A stretch of 64,000 nucleotides of DNA from Diphasiastrum complanatum. Taxonomy: Eukaryota > Streptophyta > Lycopodiopsida > Lycopodiales > Lycopodiaceae. How positions within the stretch are numbered: position 1 is the first letter of the stretch; every line of letters starts with the position of its first letter. Of this stretch, positions 1 to 16,300 are shown piece by piece. Position numbers and translations under genes: made by a program. The notes beneath the pieces were generated by a model that saw only the letters and a program-made list of their open reading frames with translations, was not told the DNA's origin and ran no database searches. The stretch spans positions 44,230,942 to 44,294,941 of the forward strand of contig CM055097.1 of NCBI GenBank assembly GCA_029204225.1, written 5' to 3'.

Positions 1-148
1 TTACTTTATGAATTCTCATAAAGATTTTGTGACTGCAAAGAAAAAAAAAGAAATATGAGAATTTCTAAATTAAGAAGATTCAAAATATAAAATATACATG
101 CTCTTTTGGAGAATAGACTCACTTTGAAAACTCTTCAGCCATTTCCTT

Positions 149-949
149 TGTTGAATTTCACACGTGTGGTAAAGTGTGATTTTGATCTCATAAGATGTGG
201 TGATTGCACATAGATCACACATAGATTGAAAACCAAGATCTATTCCATAAATCTAAGGCAAGAGCACTAAAAATCATGCATAAATTATTCATACAAGAAC
301 AGTCATGCGTGTGGACACTTGAGTACGAAAAAACTAAGTATGAAAATGCCTTCCTCTCGGGTAGGGAGAGAATCAACCATCCAAAACTCAAGTAGAGAGA
401 GATCAAGATTTGCCAAAATAGTGTAGAAATCTCATAACTGCAAAAACTTCATTACAAATGAACTAAGTCACATATATAAGTAGTCATCTAGGGTGAAGGG
501 GAGTGAACCATGATTGGACCCCTTCTTTCCCTCCTCTAAGTCCTATTGGTTGAGTGACATATGAGCCCTCAATCTTGATTGGACCATTTTGATAGATTCT
601 AGCATTTTGATTGGTCACTAACTCTCATGCCAACACACAGGGATGAGTCACTCACCAAATCTCAACTTGACAAATGAAAATAGAGTAACTAACTCGAGCT
701 ACATCACTATCTACTTTTGGCCAAATCAAGCCTTTACATGTGTACTTGCATGATTTTGCCTCTTATGCCAAAAATGGCCCTATCACCGACTCACACATGG
801 ATAGATGTCTATAGAACTTCAAGTACCCCTAATCAACATAACTAAGATGTTTTTGCTTATTTTCCACACGTGGGAACATGCTCCACACGTGTGATATTTT
901 CTCACAAACAAGAATTGCAAAATAACAAAGCTAGATTTTGCCAATCACA
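149..949 (-). mobile_element. putative decayed LTR (solo or 3' LTR), minus strand
   Basis: Read on the minus strand, the segment starts TGTGATTGGC directly after a purine tract (GAGAAGGAG, plus 950-958) and ends AATTCAACA, which fits TG...CA LTR borders with a polypurine tract upstream. It carries two CACACGTGTG palindromes (159-168, 884-893), the first 10 nt from the proposed 3' end, as in the other LTRs of this window. No partner LTR, target duplication or recognisable pol lies next to it. The borders are inferred from motif layout only. Confidence 0.4.

Positions 950-5330
<4,381 letters not shown>

Positions 5331-5421
<91 letters not shown>
5331..5421. repeat. (TC)n microsatellite
   Basis: Uninterrupted CT dinucleotide run of about 45 units. 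The minus-strand ORF of Arg-Glu repeats across it is an artefact of the repeat. Confidence 0.95.
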
Positions 5422-5423
<2 letters not shown>

Positions 5424-5615
5424 GAGTTTTTTGATATTTGTGTGCCTGCTTTTGTCATTTAGGATCACTTGATGGATTGGAATGTCAAGCATTATATTCT
5501 TCTTCAACACTCAATATTACACCATTTTGGGCTAACAAGCCAAATGATTGGTTTGAAAATCATAGATTGTTATGTTCAAAGATTTCAATTGTAAAACCCA
5601 AATTCACAATAAAAA

Positions 5616-6040
5616 TTAGGCCGCTCTATAATACACTCGAGCCACTGGCAGTTGATCTTCAACTTTTTCAGAAGACAGGGTTTTATTAGGATCAAAAAAA
5701 TATGGGAGGTAGGATATCATCCCATTTGGTTTCAACTCCCATTAAAAACTCTAAGTCCCGGGCATATGTTGCGGCCGCACGAACTGTGGGATCGTGGGAT
5801 CTAATATATGTCTTTGAAAATTGAATGAGAGCCCTTTTGGCATCTACGTCCATTTTTCACCCATGCTCAGAGTGAATTCGTGGCCAGTTGAGCGTGTTCA
5901 CCATGATCTTTTGAAGTGGTGTGTCGCATTCCGCCCACTTAGATCGGCGTGGTCACCTCCGCTCCCAACCATTGATTTTCAGTTTCAATTACTGTCAGTC
6001 GGGGCTAGGCTTTGCGCTCTCTATATATCAGATTTTCAAG
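5616..6040 (-). mobile_element. gypsy-type gag fragment
   Basis: This stretch matches 22544-22860 base by base over several hundred nucleotides with substitutions. Shared blocks include CTCTATAATACACT, GGCATCTACGTCCAT and AGATTGGCGTGG-like sequence. The other copy reads on the minus strand as a Ty3/gypsy capsid-like domain. Frames here are broken. It ends next to the 5' leader of element C, so C and this gypsy relic are joined or nested. Confidence 0.55.
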
Positions 6041-6052
6041 ATGTGACCATGT

Positions 6053-6057
6053 AGGCA
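6053..6057. repeat. target-site duplication AGGCA (left copy) of element B
   Basis: AGGCA lies directly before TGTTAAAATTGG. The same five bases follow the 3' LTR at 17229-17233. Confidence 0.85.
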
Positions 6058-6849
6058 TGTTAAAATTGGAAAAACAATCCATATTGATTTCTTGGCTTGC
6101 TACAAATGTTGTACCATGCAAGTATGTAGCTCATAAATGCAAAATGCCAAGTTTGGCCTACATAGAACTCGAGCTACATGGTTACGTAATGTCTAGATTG
6201 AAGAATACAACTTGCATATAGTTTGTAGACATAGAATTAGCAAAGTCATGCTTGTAGAAACTCGTGGCAATTCACATGCATTAATTGTAAGTGATCCATA
6301 GTGACATGCAAGGCATGCACAAAGTGTAATGGACACATGCATGATGATTTGTACTTTGTTACTTAGAGCTAGCACACTTGTAAAAAGTTGGTAGAATTTC
6401 ATGCATGGCAAGTGACAAATGTCACATAGACTCTAGATGTCACTTTAGATGTCATTTTGGAATGGATGGATGTGGTTCTACCTCGAGCTACCTCAAACTC
6501 CATAAATATGTGTAGCTCTCCTCACAATCAATGATGAAGAACCAAAGTTTTGTAGCTACCTCATGCCATTTTGGAGCTAAACTATTTTGCTTGTTATCTC
6601 TCTATCTTTCTCTCTCTAACTTGTGTTGAAGCTAATGCTTATACACTGATATCTTGTACTTTTGCTCATTATTGATTCATTGCTATCATATTCAGTTGCT
6701 TAGCATGCTAGATTGTGGTTAAGCCATTTCTTTTGAACTAGATCTTGCTAAACAATCTAGAATCAGGTTACTGTGCTAATCACAAAGCTTAATTAGACCC
6801 ATCATACTTGTGGACATTCCCCACACGTGTGAATTCTGGAAATTTTCTC
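6058..6849 (+). mobile_element. 5' LTR of element B
   Basis: Starts TGTTAAAATTGG and aligns along its whole length with 16438-17228. A TATA-like stretch (CATAAATATG, about 6501) precedes a CT-rich region. CACACGTGTG is at 6822-6831, 18 nt before the end. The 3' end reads ...TTTTCTC directly before the PBS, so the terminus is TC rather than the usual CA. The other LTR also ends TC. Confidence 0.9.
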
Positions 6850-6862
6850 TGGTATCAGAGCC
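6850..6862 (+). promoter_or_regulatory. primer-binding site of element B (initiator tRNA-Met)
   Basis: TGGTATCAGAGCC follows the LTR with no spacer. It is complementary to the 3' end of plant initiator tRNA-Met, the usual copia primer. Confidence 0.9.
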
Positions 6863-6914
6863 AAATTAAGCTTTGCATGCTCACTCTTAGGAATCAGATT
6901 TTCCAAAGTTTCCA

Positions 6915-7184
6915 AAGAAGTGAAGAGAGTGCATCTAAATAGTTCTGAGAGTTAAAGATTTACATAGAGAGCTTCTCTGTGTTGGTGTTACTATTAACCA
7001 AGATGAGTTAGTTCAAGTCATACTGAATGGCTTGAGAGATGACTATGATAATCTTGTTCAGTCTTTTGCTATTAAAGAGGAGTTGCCTAATCTAAAAACT
7101 CTTCAAGGAATTCTTATATCTGAAGAATCTAGACAAAGCTATAAACTCTCCAGGATGAACAAACTCAAGCATGGTGGAAGTGAC
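6915..7184 (+). pseudogene. element B gag fragment (5' part)
   Basis: Translation with small frame changes gives a copia UBN2-type gag segment (ELVQVILNGLRDDYDN, then LPNLKTLQGILISEESR). It aligns with residues about 145-200 of the gag in element A. The first ~140 residues of gag are missing, because this block lies only about 60 nt after the PBS. Element A interrupts the reading frame at 7185, and gag resumes at 13342. Confidence 0.8.
7180..7184. repeat. target-site duplication GTGAC (left copy) of element A
   Basis: GTGAC lies directly before the 5' LTR. The same five bases occur at 13342-13346 directly after the 3' LTR. Confidence 0.95.
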
Positions 7185-7865
7185 TGTTAAAAATTCACAA
7201 TTCTAGCTTGACTAGTTTTGGTCATATGACTTGTAAATAGTTAGATGGTCATGATGTGGCTTGTCACACGTGCCAAATAGCATAGGATTCCATTCATAAG
7301 GATGTTCTCAAGTAGACCTAAGTGTTAGAACCTTTGGAATGAGTCCAAATTATGCTTAGATACAAGGGAGAAAAAATAGGAGCTATGTTTGGTAATTTTT
7401 GCATTGTTGAGGGATCTCCAAGATTCCAACCCTAACTTGGTAGGGATGAAAGATCCATCAAAATTAGCATTAGGGATAGGTTTAGGGCTACTCATACCTG
7501 CCCAAACTGTGATGGATCATGTATATATAGGTGATGATATCTCACCAAAATCAATCAAGCAATTTCATGTTTTTTCTCTCATAATGGTGCAATTGCTCTC
7601 TATGTTCATAATTGTTTGAGTACTTGTGATTACTAATGATTATAGGATTGAATGTAGGTCTGGTGTACAGTACTCAGACTGTGGGAGGCCGTACTTTCAC
7701 ACGTGTGAAGCCTTCTTCAAGGATTTGGGCCATTTAGTGAGGTTCAAGCATAGATTTTTGATGGATTTTGATGGTTCAACTTGTGCTAATCTTATGAAAT
7801 CATAATCTATTGTTTCCCTCATCATTTCAAGTGTTTTAGGATCCTTATTTGCTGTAATTTTTACA
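7185..7865 (+). mobile_element. 5' LTR of element A
   Basis: TGTTAAAAATTC...TTTTTACA gives canonical TG...CA ends. A TATA-like GTATATATAG is at 7521-7530, the likely core promoter. CACACGTGTG is at 7698-7707. The LTR is nearly identical to 12660-13341. Confidence 0.97.
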
Positions 7866-7878
7866 TGGTATCAGAGCC
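7866..7878 (+). promoter_or_regulatory. primer-binding site of element A
   Basis: TGGTATCAGAGCC directly abuts the LTR and matches the initiator tRNA-Met 3' end. The ~800-nt untranslated leader from here to 8676 has no long ORF. Confidence 0.95.
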
Positions 7879-8676
7879 TAAAGGCTGAAATGAGCTAAAT
7901 CCTTGGTTTTCATTCAATTTGATCACAATTTTTGATCTAAATCTTGTGTAGATTGGATCTTAGCATCTAGTATTGATTCTAGAACTCAAAGTGAGTCAAA
8001 TACATTGGAGATTGGTGTTGTGTGACTTCATTTGCAGGTGTTTAGGTGTCTAAAACCAGAGGCAAAGTTGAATTCAATTCACATTACCAAGATAGCAAGT
8101 TTTGCTTGCTCCAAGCATTGATTTCTAAGCGAGTTTTGGAGGTGATTTCATAGAGGAGGCTTTCTAGCATTCAAGGAGAGGGAAGATCAGAGTTTTGGGG
8201 ACTCTTCAAGGCTGTTCTAAGGTGTAGTAGGCACCTCCTAAAGTGATTTAGGTTCAGTCCAACCATTGCTTGACTTATGCACCAAATTAGATCAATTTTT
8301 CATCAATTTTGATCATTTTTTGCTTGTGATTGGATAGTAGATTGTGTTGCATCATCATTAAGTTCCATTTAGATCTTTTACAAGTGATTTTGGAAGTATA
8401 TTAGGTTGCTGAAATTCACTCTTGATCAGATCATTTGGAAGCTTTAATGTTCTTTATAGAAAGAGGGGCAATTCTACTAGTATTGTCTACTTCAATCAAG
8501 CAAGTGCATTGTTTCTAGTATTCTATGATTTGATTTTGTTAGAGATCATTCTTAGATCTTTATAGGAAGTCTATTACTGATCTTTTCAGGTCCCTAAGAA
8601 GTGGGATAAGGTAGACCTTCAATCAAATCAATAGAAGTAACCTTCATTTGTGTCAAGTCCTTGATTAGGAGACTAG

Positions 8677-11600
8677 ATGGCATCTATAAATGCATATCTT
8701 TTGGATACTAATGAAAGGCTCAACAAAACTAACTATTCCATATGGAAAGGTAGAATGGAATCTATCATGATCATGCAAGATCTGATGGAAATTGTAAATG
8801 GTAAGGAGGGTGAACCTATTCATCCTCAAGAAAAAGCCAAATACATCAAGAGGTGCAATGTTGCACTACATTGCATAAAAATGAATGTTGCAAATGAACT
8901 CTTAAGAGAGGTAGGAGATTGCACTTCAGCTCAAGATGCTTGGGAGACTTTGCAAAAGGTCTATGAATCCAAGAACCAAACTAGAATGTTAGCTTTGAAG
9001 AATCAAATCTATAGAAGCTATCAAAAGAAAAGAGAGAGTGCACATACTTTTGTCCTAAGAGTAAAGGAATTGAACAAAGAGCTAGCCTTTATAGGTGACC
9101 CTATCAAGTATGAAGAGCTTGTTCAACTCATATTGAATGGACTAAGCTTTGAATTTGACAATTTGGTTCAGGGATATGCAATTATGGGTAAGCTACCCAT
9201 ACTTGAAGAACTCCAAGGCACACTCATGGCCGAGGAATCAAGAAGGAGCCAAATGCAAGAGAGGATGGATAGGCTTTCCATCCAAGGTGGAGATGACCAA
9301 GATCTCTTCACCAAAGGCAAAGGCAAGTCCAAAGGCAAAGGATCAACATTCAAGAAGTCTACAAAGCTTGAGGATCAAGAAGGACCCCCAAAGACATCTC
9401 CATCAACCACCAAAGTCAAGAAGGACAAATCAAAGGTGAAGTGCTACTATTGTAGCAAGATGGGGCATTATGCCTCGGAATGCTTCAAGAGGAAGCAAGA
9501 TCAAAGCCAAGCCAACATGAGCAAAGAGGAGGAGGAGGAGAGTTCACATGAGGACTCTCTCATGATGTCCATATTTTCTTCAACAAACTTCAAAGGAGAA
9601 GATCCGTGGTGGATTGACTCGGGTGCTAGTTCACACATGACTAGTAAAAGGGGTTTTTTCTCTTCTCTCTTATCTTATGATGGACCTATAAAGTCTATCT
9701 ATATAGAAAATGATGAAGCTTGTAAGATTGAAGGAGTTGGTAGCATTCCCCTTTGCTTAGGATCTTCCAAAAAGATCAACATAGAAGGTGTTTTGTACAT
9801 TCCTACAATAACAAAGAATTTACTAAGTGTTGGCCAAATGGTAGACAATGGTTTCAATGTTGACTTTGCTTCAAATGAATGTTTCATCAAGAAGAAGGGT
9901 AAGATAGTGGCTAAGGGCACTAGACTTGGCAAACTTTATAAGCTGGATGCATTTGTGGATACTAATGTTGTCATGTTGGTCGAGAAGAGCAAAATATCTA
10001 CCTTTACTTTATGGCACAAAAGACTTGGACATGTCAACTCGGGTTCCATGGAGGCTATGATCAAGGAGGAGTATGCTTTAGGCCTACCAATGTCTATTGG
10101 GAAGGAAGACAAGGTTTGTGATGCTTGTGCCTTATCCAAGGCACATAAGAAGGTGTTTCCTAACTCCATCACAAAGTCATCTCATCCTCTTGAACTCATA
10201 CACTCGGATGTGCACATTGCTAGCACCAAATCTAATGGAGGTTCATCCATGTTTTTAACCTTCATTGATGACTACTCAAGATATTGTTGGGTGTTCTTAC
10301 TTTCCTTCAAGTCTCAAGTATTTGATACTTTTGTAAAGTTCAAGTTGTTTGTGGAAAAGCATCATAATCATAGCATCAAGATTCTTAGAAGTGACAATGG
10401 TGGAGAATTCATCTCCAATGAGTTCAAGGCCTTTTGTGAGGAGGAAGGGATCAAGAAAGAGACTTCTTGTCCTTACACTCCTCAACAAAATGGAGTTGCT
10501 GAAAGAAGGAATAGAACATTATGTGAATGTTCTAAGGCTTTAAGATTAGATGCTTGTTTGCCCAAATCCTTTTGGGGTGAGTCTCTTGTATGTGCAAACT
10601 ACTTGATGAATAGGGTGCCTTGCAAAGCAATTGAAGGCAAAACTCCTTATGAGATGTTGTATGGAAAGAAACCCAATCTTAATCACTTGAAAGTTTTTGG
10701 GTGTATATGTTATGTGCATGTGCCATTGGAAACAAGAACCAAGGAGGATCCATCTTCCACAAGAGGGATCATGCTTGGATATGCAAGCTCAAGCAAGGGC
10801 TACAAAGTCTATCTCCCATCCTTGAACAAATTTGTTGTTTCAAGGGATGTCATCTTTGATGAACATCATATGCATATGCTTGAAGAAGGCTCAAGTGCTC
10901 CAACAATCAAGAAGAAGATGGCCGAGGAGCAAGATCTTGGTTTTGAGGAGGAGCTTATGGAGGAGCAAGCACCAAACCCACCTATCACACCAAGGAGATC
11001 TTCAAGGGCAAAAGTGGAGCCATCAAGGCTCACATATCAAGGAAAAGGACAGCAAGTTGAGGGTATCTCATCCACTTCTTATTCTTTATCTAGTTTTGAA
11101 GAACCGTCTAATGTTGAAGATGCATTGAACTCCAAAGAATGGTATAAAGCTATGTTGGATGAGTATGATGCCTTGATTGAGAATGAAACTTGGTTGCTTG
11201 TTGAGAGACCTCAAAGGAATGTAATAGGATGCAAGTGGGTCTTCAAGCTTAAGTTGAATGCAAATGGGAGTGTTAACAAACATAAAGCAAGATTAGTTGC
11301 AAAAGGTTATGCTCAAGAGAAAGGGATAGACTATGAGGAAACTTTTGCACCCGTGGCCAAGATGGTCACAATAAGACTAATCATTGCACTTGCATCACAT
11401 TTTGGATGGATTCTATGTCAAATGGATGTCTCTAATGCTTTCTTGAATGGTTTTTTGGAAGAGGATATCTATATGGAGCAGCCACAAGGGTTCATCAAGC
11501 ATGGAATGGAGAACAAAGTATGCCATCTCCAAAGAAGCATCTATGGCTTGAAGCAAGCCTCGAGATCTTGGAATTCAAGACTACATTGCTATCTTATTTC

Positions 11601-12645
11601 ACTTTCTTTTGTTCAAAGTGAATATGATCCCACTCTTTACATTAAGTTTGATGATGTTGGTATTGTACTTTTACTCATTTATGTAGATGACATCATCATT
11701 AGTGGAAATAGTGTTGATGGTATTGAAAAAATCAAGATAGATCTATCCTTAGAGTTCAAGATGGTAGATCTAGGGTGTCTTCACTTCATCTTAGGCATAG
11801 AAGTACTTAGAGGGTCTGATTTTATCTTTATAAGTCAAGTAAACTATGCTCAAAGTCTTTTGAAGAAGTTTAAGATGGAAGTATGCAAAAGTGTTGACAC
11901 ACCAATGGAGCAAGATGTAAAAGTGCCAAATGAAGATGATGAAAGATCCTTCATGGACTTCACTTTGTTTAGGCAACTTATAGGTTCCTTAATGTGGATC
12001 ACTATAACTAGACCAGATCTTAGCTTTAGTGTATGTAGGTTGAGCCAATCCATGCAAAAGCCATTGAATATCCATTGGAAAAAGGCTAAGAGGATTCTAA
12101 GATACATCTCAGGTACATTGGATTTTGGGATTCTATATAGAGGAGATGTGATTAACCTTCATGCATTTAGTGATTCAGATTTTGCAGGGGACAAGAGGGA
12201 TAAGAAATCAACAAGTTCCTATTCAACTTTCATAGGAGAAGGTGTGGTTTCATGGCTTTCAAAAAAGCAAGAAACTATATCTCTATCTTCAACCGAGGCC
12301 GAGTACAAAGCTTTGACAACCACTACAAAGGAGGTACTTTGGATCAAGAGATTATTGGTGGAACTAAAGATCATGGATTCAGAGGAGGCACCAATCATCT
12401 ACAATGACAATATATCAGCCCAACACCTTGCATCTAACCCAATCTTCCATGCAAGATCTAAGCACATTGAGATATGCCATCACTTTGTGAGAGAAATGGT
12501 GCAAGCCAAGGAGATTGCTTTGGAGCATGTTCCAAGCAATGAATGTGTAGCTGATCTACTTACTAAACCACTTCAAAAGACACCTTTTATGAAGTTCAGA
12601 TCATCACTTGGAGTGATTAGTAAAGCAATGATTGAACCAAGCTAG
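8677..12645 (+). CDS. copia gag-pol polyprotein, intact (1322 aa)
   Basis: This single ORF carries the functions needed for retrotransposition. Residues 1-200 form a UBN2/DUF4219-type gag. A CCHC zinc knuckle follows (C256, C259, H264, C269; CYYCSKMGHYASEC). The aspartic protease has DSGASSHM with D314. A GAG-pre-integrase HHCC region (LWHKRLGH...CDAC) comes before the integrase core (D511, D573, E609, exact DD35E spacing). The reverse transcriptase has YVDD at 1002-1005. RNase H carries SDSDFAG (about 1165-1171) and STEAEY (from 1205). The start is the first ATG after the leader, and the homologous ORF in element D begins identically. It stops with TAG 14 nt before the 3' LTR. No frameshift, stop or missing catalytic residue was found. 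Confidence 0.97.
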   Translation: MASINAYLLDTNERLNKTNYSIWKGRMESIMIMQDLMEIVNGKEGEPIHPQEKAKYIKRCNVALHCIKMNVANELLREVGDCTSAQDAWETLQKVYESKNQTRMLALKNQIYRSYQKKRESAHTFVLRVKELNKELAFIGDPIKYEELVQLILNGLSFEFDNLVQGYAIMGKLPILEELQGTLMAEESRRSQMQERMDRLSIQGGDDQDLFTKGKGKSKGKGSTFKKSTKLEDQEGPPKTSPSTTKVKKDKSKVKCYYCSKMGHYASECFKRKQDQSQANMSKEEEEESSHEDSLMMSIFSSTNFKGEDPWWIDSGASSHMTSKRGFFSSLLSYDGPIKSIYIENDEACKIEGVGSIPLCLGSSKKINIEGVLYIPTITKNLLSVGQMVDNGFNVDFASNECFIKKKGKIVAKGTRLGKLYKLDAFVDTNVVMLVEKSKISTFTLWHKRLGHVNSGSMEAMIKEEYALGLPMSIGKEDKVCDACALSKAHKKVFPNSITKSSHPLELIHSDVHIASTKSNGGSSMFLTFIDDYSRYCWVFLLSFKSQVFDTFVKFKLFVEKHHNHSIKILRSDNGGEFISNEFKAFCEEEGIKKETSCPYTPQQNGVAERRNRTLCECSKALRLDACLPKSFWGESLVCANYLMNRVPCKAIEGKTPYEMLYGKKPNLNHLKVFGCICYVHVPLETRTKEDPSSTRGIMLGYASSSKGYKVYLPSLNKFVVSRDVIFDEHHMHMLEEGSSAPTIKKKMAEEQDLGFEEELMEEQAPNPPITPRRSSRAKVEPSRLTYQGKGQQVEGISSTSYSLSSFEEPSNVEDALNSKEWYKAMLDEYDALIENETWLLVERPQRNVIGCKWVFKLKLNANGSVNKHKARLVAKGYAQEKGIDYEETFAPVAKMVTIRLIIALASHFGWILCQMDVSNAFLNGFLEEDIYMEQPQGFIKHGMENKVCHLQRSIYGLKQASRSWNSRLHCYLISLSFVQSEYDPTLYIKFDDVGIVLLLIYVDDIIISGNSVDGIEKIKIDLSLEFKMVDLGCLHFILGIEVLRGSDFIFISQVNYAQSLLKKFKMEVCKSVDTPMEQDVKVPNEDDERSFMDFTLFRQLIGSLMWITITRPDLSFSVCRLSQSMQKPLNIHWKKAKRILRYISGTLDFGILYRGDVINLHAFSDSDFAGDKRDKKSTSSYSTFIGEGVVSWLSKKQETISLSSTEAEYKALTTTTKEVLWIKRLLVELKIMDSEEAPIIYNDNISAQHLASNPIFHARSKHIEICHHFVREMVQAKEIALEHVPSNECVADLLTKPLQKTPFMKFRSSLGVISKAMIEPS

Positions 12646-12659
12646 ATAGTGAGGAGGAG

Positions 12660-13341
12660 TGTTAAAAATTCACAATTCTAGCTTGACTAGTTTTGGTCAT
12701 ATGACTTGTAAATAGTTAGATGGTCATGATGTGGCTTGTCACACGTGCCAAATAGCATAGGATTCCATTCATAAGGATGTTCTCAAGTAGACCTAAGTGT
12801 TAGAACCTTTGGAATGAGTCCAAATTATGCTTAGATACAAGGGAGAAAAAATAGGAGCTATTTTTGGTAATTTTTGCATTGTTGAGGGATCTCCAAGATT
12901 CCAACCCTAACTTGGTAGGGATGAAAGATCCATCAAAATTAGCATTAGGGATAGGTTTAGGGCTACTCATACCTGCCCAAAACCGTGATGGATCATGTAT
13001 ATATAGGTGATGATATCTCACCAAAATCAATCAAGCAATTTCATGTTTTTTCTCTCATAATGGTGCAATTGCTCTCTATGTTCATAATTGTTTGAGTACT
13101 TGTGATTACTAATGATTATAGGATTGAATGTAGGTCTGGTGTACAGTACTCAGACTGTGGGAGGCCGTACTTTCACACGTGTGAAGCCTTCTTCAAGGAT
13201 TTGGGCCATTTAGTGAGGTTCAAGCATAGATTTTTGATGGATTTTGATGGTTCAACTTGTGCTAATCTTATGAAATCATAATCTATTGTTTCCCTCATCA
13301 TTTCAAGTGTTTTAGGATCCTTATTTGCTGTAATTTTTACA
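12660..13341 (+). mobile_element. 3' LTR of element A
   Basis: Near-identical partner of 7185-7865. It is preceded by the purine tract GAGGAGGAG and followed by GTGAC (13342-13346). CACACGTGTG is at 13174-13183. Confidence 0.97.
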
Positions 13342-16300
13342 GTGACAAAGCAGAAAGGAAGGAGTAAGAACCAATTCTCTCAAGCATCCAACAAAGACAA
13401 AGCCAAAGATCGAGACAAAGATGGTGAAGAGGATGATACATCTCATCCTTCTACTGAAAGACCAAAAAGAAGAAAGTTTTTCTTCTGTGGCAAGAAGGGG
13501 CTCTATGCCTCTAATTGCTTCAAGAAGAAAAACCAACTCAAGCAAGCTAATCTCTTCAAAGAGATTGAAGAAGATTATGTTGCAAGTGATGGAGAAGGAT
13601 CACTCATGGTGTCCAGTTTTTCTTCATCACCTTTCAAGAAAGATGGAGCTTGGTACATAGACAGTGGAGCTTCTTCACATATGTGCTGTTCAAAGGAGTC
13701 ATTTTACTCAATCTTACCTTTCAAAGGACTCAAGAGATCTATTTACACAACTAATGATCATGAGTGCCCAATAGAAGGAATTGGCAACATTCCATTGAAA
13801 CTTGCTTCTTCAAAAGTTCTTGCACTTCTAATGTTCTTTTCATTCCAAAGCTTACAAAGAACTTAATTAGTGTGGGAAAGTTGCTTGATAATGGTTGTGA
13901 TGTAAAGTTCAACTCCAATACTTGTTTTATCAAGAAAAATGAAGAGATCCTTGTTGATGGATCTAGATGTGGTGGAATTTTAAAGTTGAATTCTTATGAG
14001 AATGCAGAACTTTGTGAAGTTGCTTTGTTATCTAAGGAGAAGCTGTGGCATAGAAGGTTGGGTCATCCTAACTTTAAATCTATGTCTTCTATGGTTAAGA
14101 AGGTGAAGGCTATTGGTCTTCCAAAATCTCTTTCTAAGATTTCAAGCCTTGTGAGGCTTGTGCCATTGCAAAGTCACACAGAAAGCCATATCAGAAGCCT
14201 TTTATAAAGACTACTCATCCTTTGGAGCTTATACACTCAAATGTACATTTTTCCTCTTCTAAGAGTATTGGTGGTGCAACATGTTTTGTCACCTTTATTG
14301 ATGACTTTACTAGATATACTTGGTTTTATCTACTTTCTTCAAAGGCTATGGTTTTTGATCACTTCCTAATCTTCAAAGCTTATGTTGAGAAACCATTTTC
14401 TTTCAAAGTTAAAGCTTTAAGATGTGATGGAGAAGGTGAATACATCTCCAACAAGTTTCATGAATACTGTGAAGGTGAAGGAATAAAGAGAGAGTTTTCT
14501 TGTGCTTATTCTCCATCTCAAAATGGAATAGCTGAGAGGAAAAACAGATCTTTATGTGAATGTGCTAAAGAAATTCGAGTGGCAGCTTATTTGCCTATTG
14601 AATATTGGGGTGAAGCTATAAATTGTGCAAATTATTTGTGCAATAGATTACCTCACAATGCACTTGCTAGAAATTCACCTTTTGAAGTCTTGTTTAAGAA
14701 GAAACCTAAGGTAGATCACCTTAGAGTTTTTGGTTGTGCTTGCTTTGTTAATATGCCCATGGAAACAAGGAAAAGAGATGATCCTAATTCTATTAAAGGG
14801 ATCATGGTTGGATATGCATCCAACAAGAAAGCTTACAGAATCTATGTTCCCTCTACCTCAAATATAATTGAGAGTAGAGATGTTATATTCCATGAAGATA
14901 AAATATACATTCTTGAGGAGGCCGAGTTCAAAGATTTTCACAAAGATACTCCAATCATCACCCTTGAAGACTATCATGGAGAGATGGGGTCGAGAATTGA
15001 GGAGGAGTCACCTCGAATCTTTTCACCAAGGAGATCTCAAAGAGAAAGATCGAGGAGACGAAGGATGTATATGATGCACTCAACTCGAAGGAATGGTACC
15101 TTGCCATGAAGGAGGAATATGATGCTTTAATGGCCAATAAGACATGACCTTGTGGATCTTCCATCCAACAAGCATACCATTGGTTGCAAGTGGGTTTATC
15201 GAGTCAAGTATAATCAAGATGGCACAATCAACAAGTACAAGGCTAGGCTTTGTGCTAAAGGTTTTGCTCAAATTTATGGACTTGATTATGAGGAGACCTT
15301 TGCCCCAGTTGCAAAGATGGTATCAATTAGAATCATAATTTCTCTTGCTTGTTTTTTCAACTGGCAAGTTCTTCAACTAGATGTCTCTAATGCATTTCTA
15401 AATGGGTATCTAGAAGAAGAGATTTATATGGATCAGCCCATTGGGTTCATCCATGACAAAGAGAAAGTTTGCTTGCTCTTCAAAAGTTTATATGGATTGA
15501 AGCAAGCTCCAAGGTCATGGTATTCTCGACTTAACACCTTTCTTGAGTCACTAGGATAACTATGATCCTTCCTTATATGTCAAGTTTTTTGATAAAGATA
15601 TTGTCATTCTTCTTATTTATGTTGATGATATCATTCTGACAGGAAGTAGTATCAAGTTAGTTGAGGAAACCAAGATTGCACTTGGAAAAGAGTTCAAGAT
15701 GCAAGATTTGGAAAAATTCACTATATTCTAGGATTAGAGATTGACTTTCTTAAAGATAAAGCTTTTGTATGTCAATCTAAGTATGCTCTTTCAATGTTAA
15801 AGAAGTTCAATATGTTGAATTGTAAGAGTATAGAAACACCTATGGAGCAAAATGTAAAGGATTCTAACAAAGGTGATGAAAGATCCTTCGTGGACATCAC
15901 ACTTTTTAGAAGCCTTATAGGCTCCTTAATTTGGCTCACAATAACTAGACCTGAATTTTGCAAGTGATAGAGCAAATAAAAAATCTACAAGTGCTTATGT
16001 CATATATCCTGGAGGAAACTTGATATCTTGGCTTTCCAAAAAGCAAGATACTGTATCACTCTCATCATGTGAAGCTGAGTACAAGGCACTCACTACAACA
16101 ACAAAGGAAGTGCTTTGGATCAAGAGGTTACTAGTGGACTAAAGATAATCTTGGAAGAGGATCTACCTATGATCATGTGTGACAACATTTCAGCCCAAGC
16201 CCTTGCCAACAACCCGATATTCCATGCAAGGAGCAAGCATATCGAAGTTGCACATCACTTCGTGAGAGAGAAGCTCATTGGAGGGGAAATCAATTTGGAG

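Larger units (their letters stand above)
7185..13341 (+). mobile_element. element A: complete, young copia retrotransposon
   Basis: LTR (681 bp), PBS, leader, one uninterrupted gag-pol ORF, polypurine tract (GAGGAGGAG, 12651-12659), LTR (682 bp) and a perfect 5-bp duplication are all present. By eye the LTRs differ at about three positions (two substitutions and one 1-bp indel), which implies a recent insertion. Every catalytic motif checked is intact, so the copy could be autonomous. A minus-strand sister, element D, lies at 31106-36839. Confidence 0.97.

Noticed and set aside
9149-12107. Short ORFs in other frames and on the minus strand inside element A gag-pol
   Set aside because: They overlap the intact ORF entirely and appear similarly in element D. 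They are shadow frames of pol.
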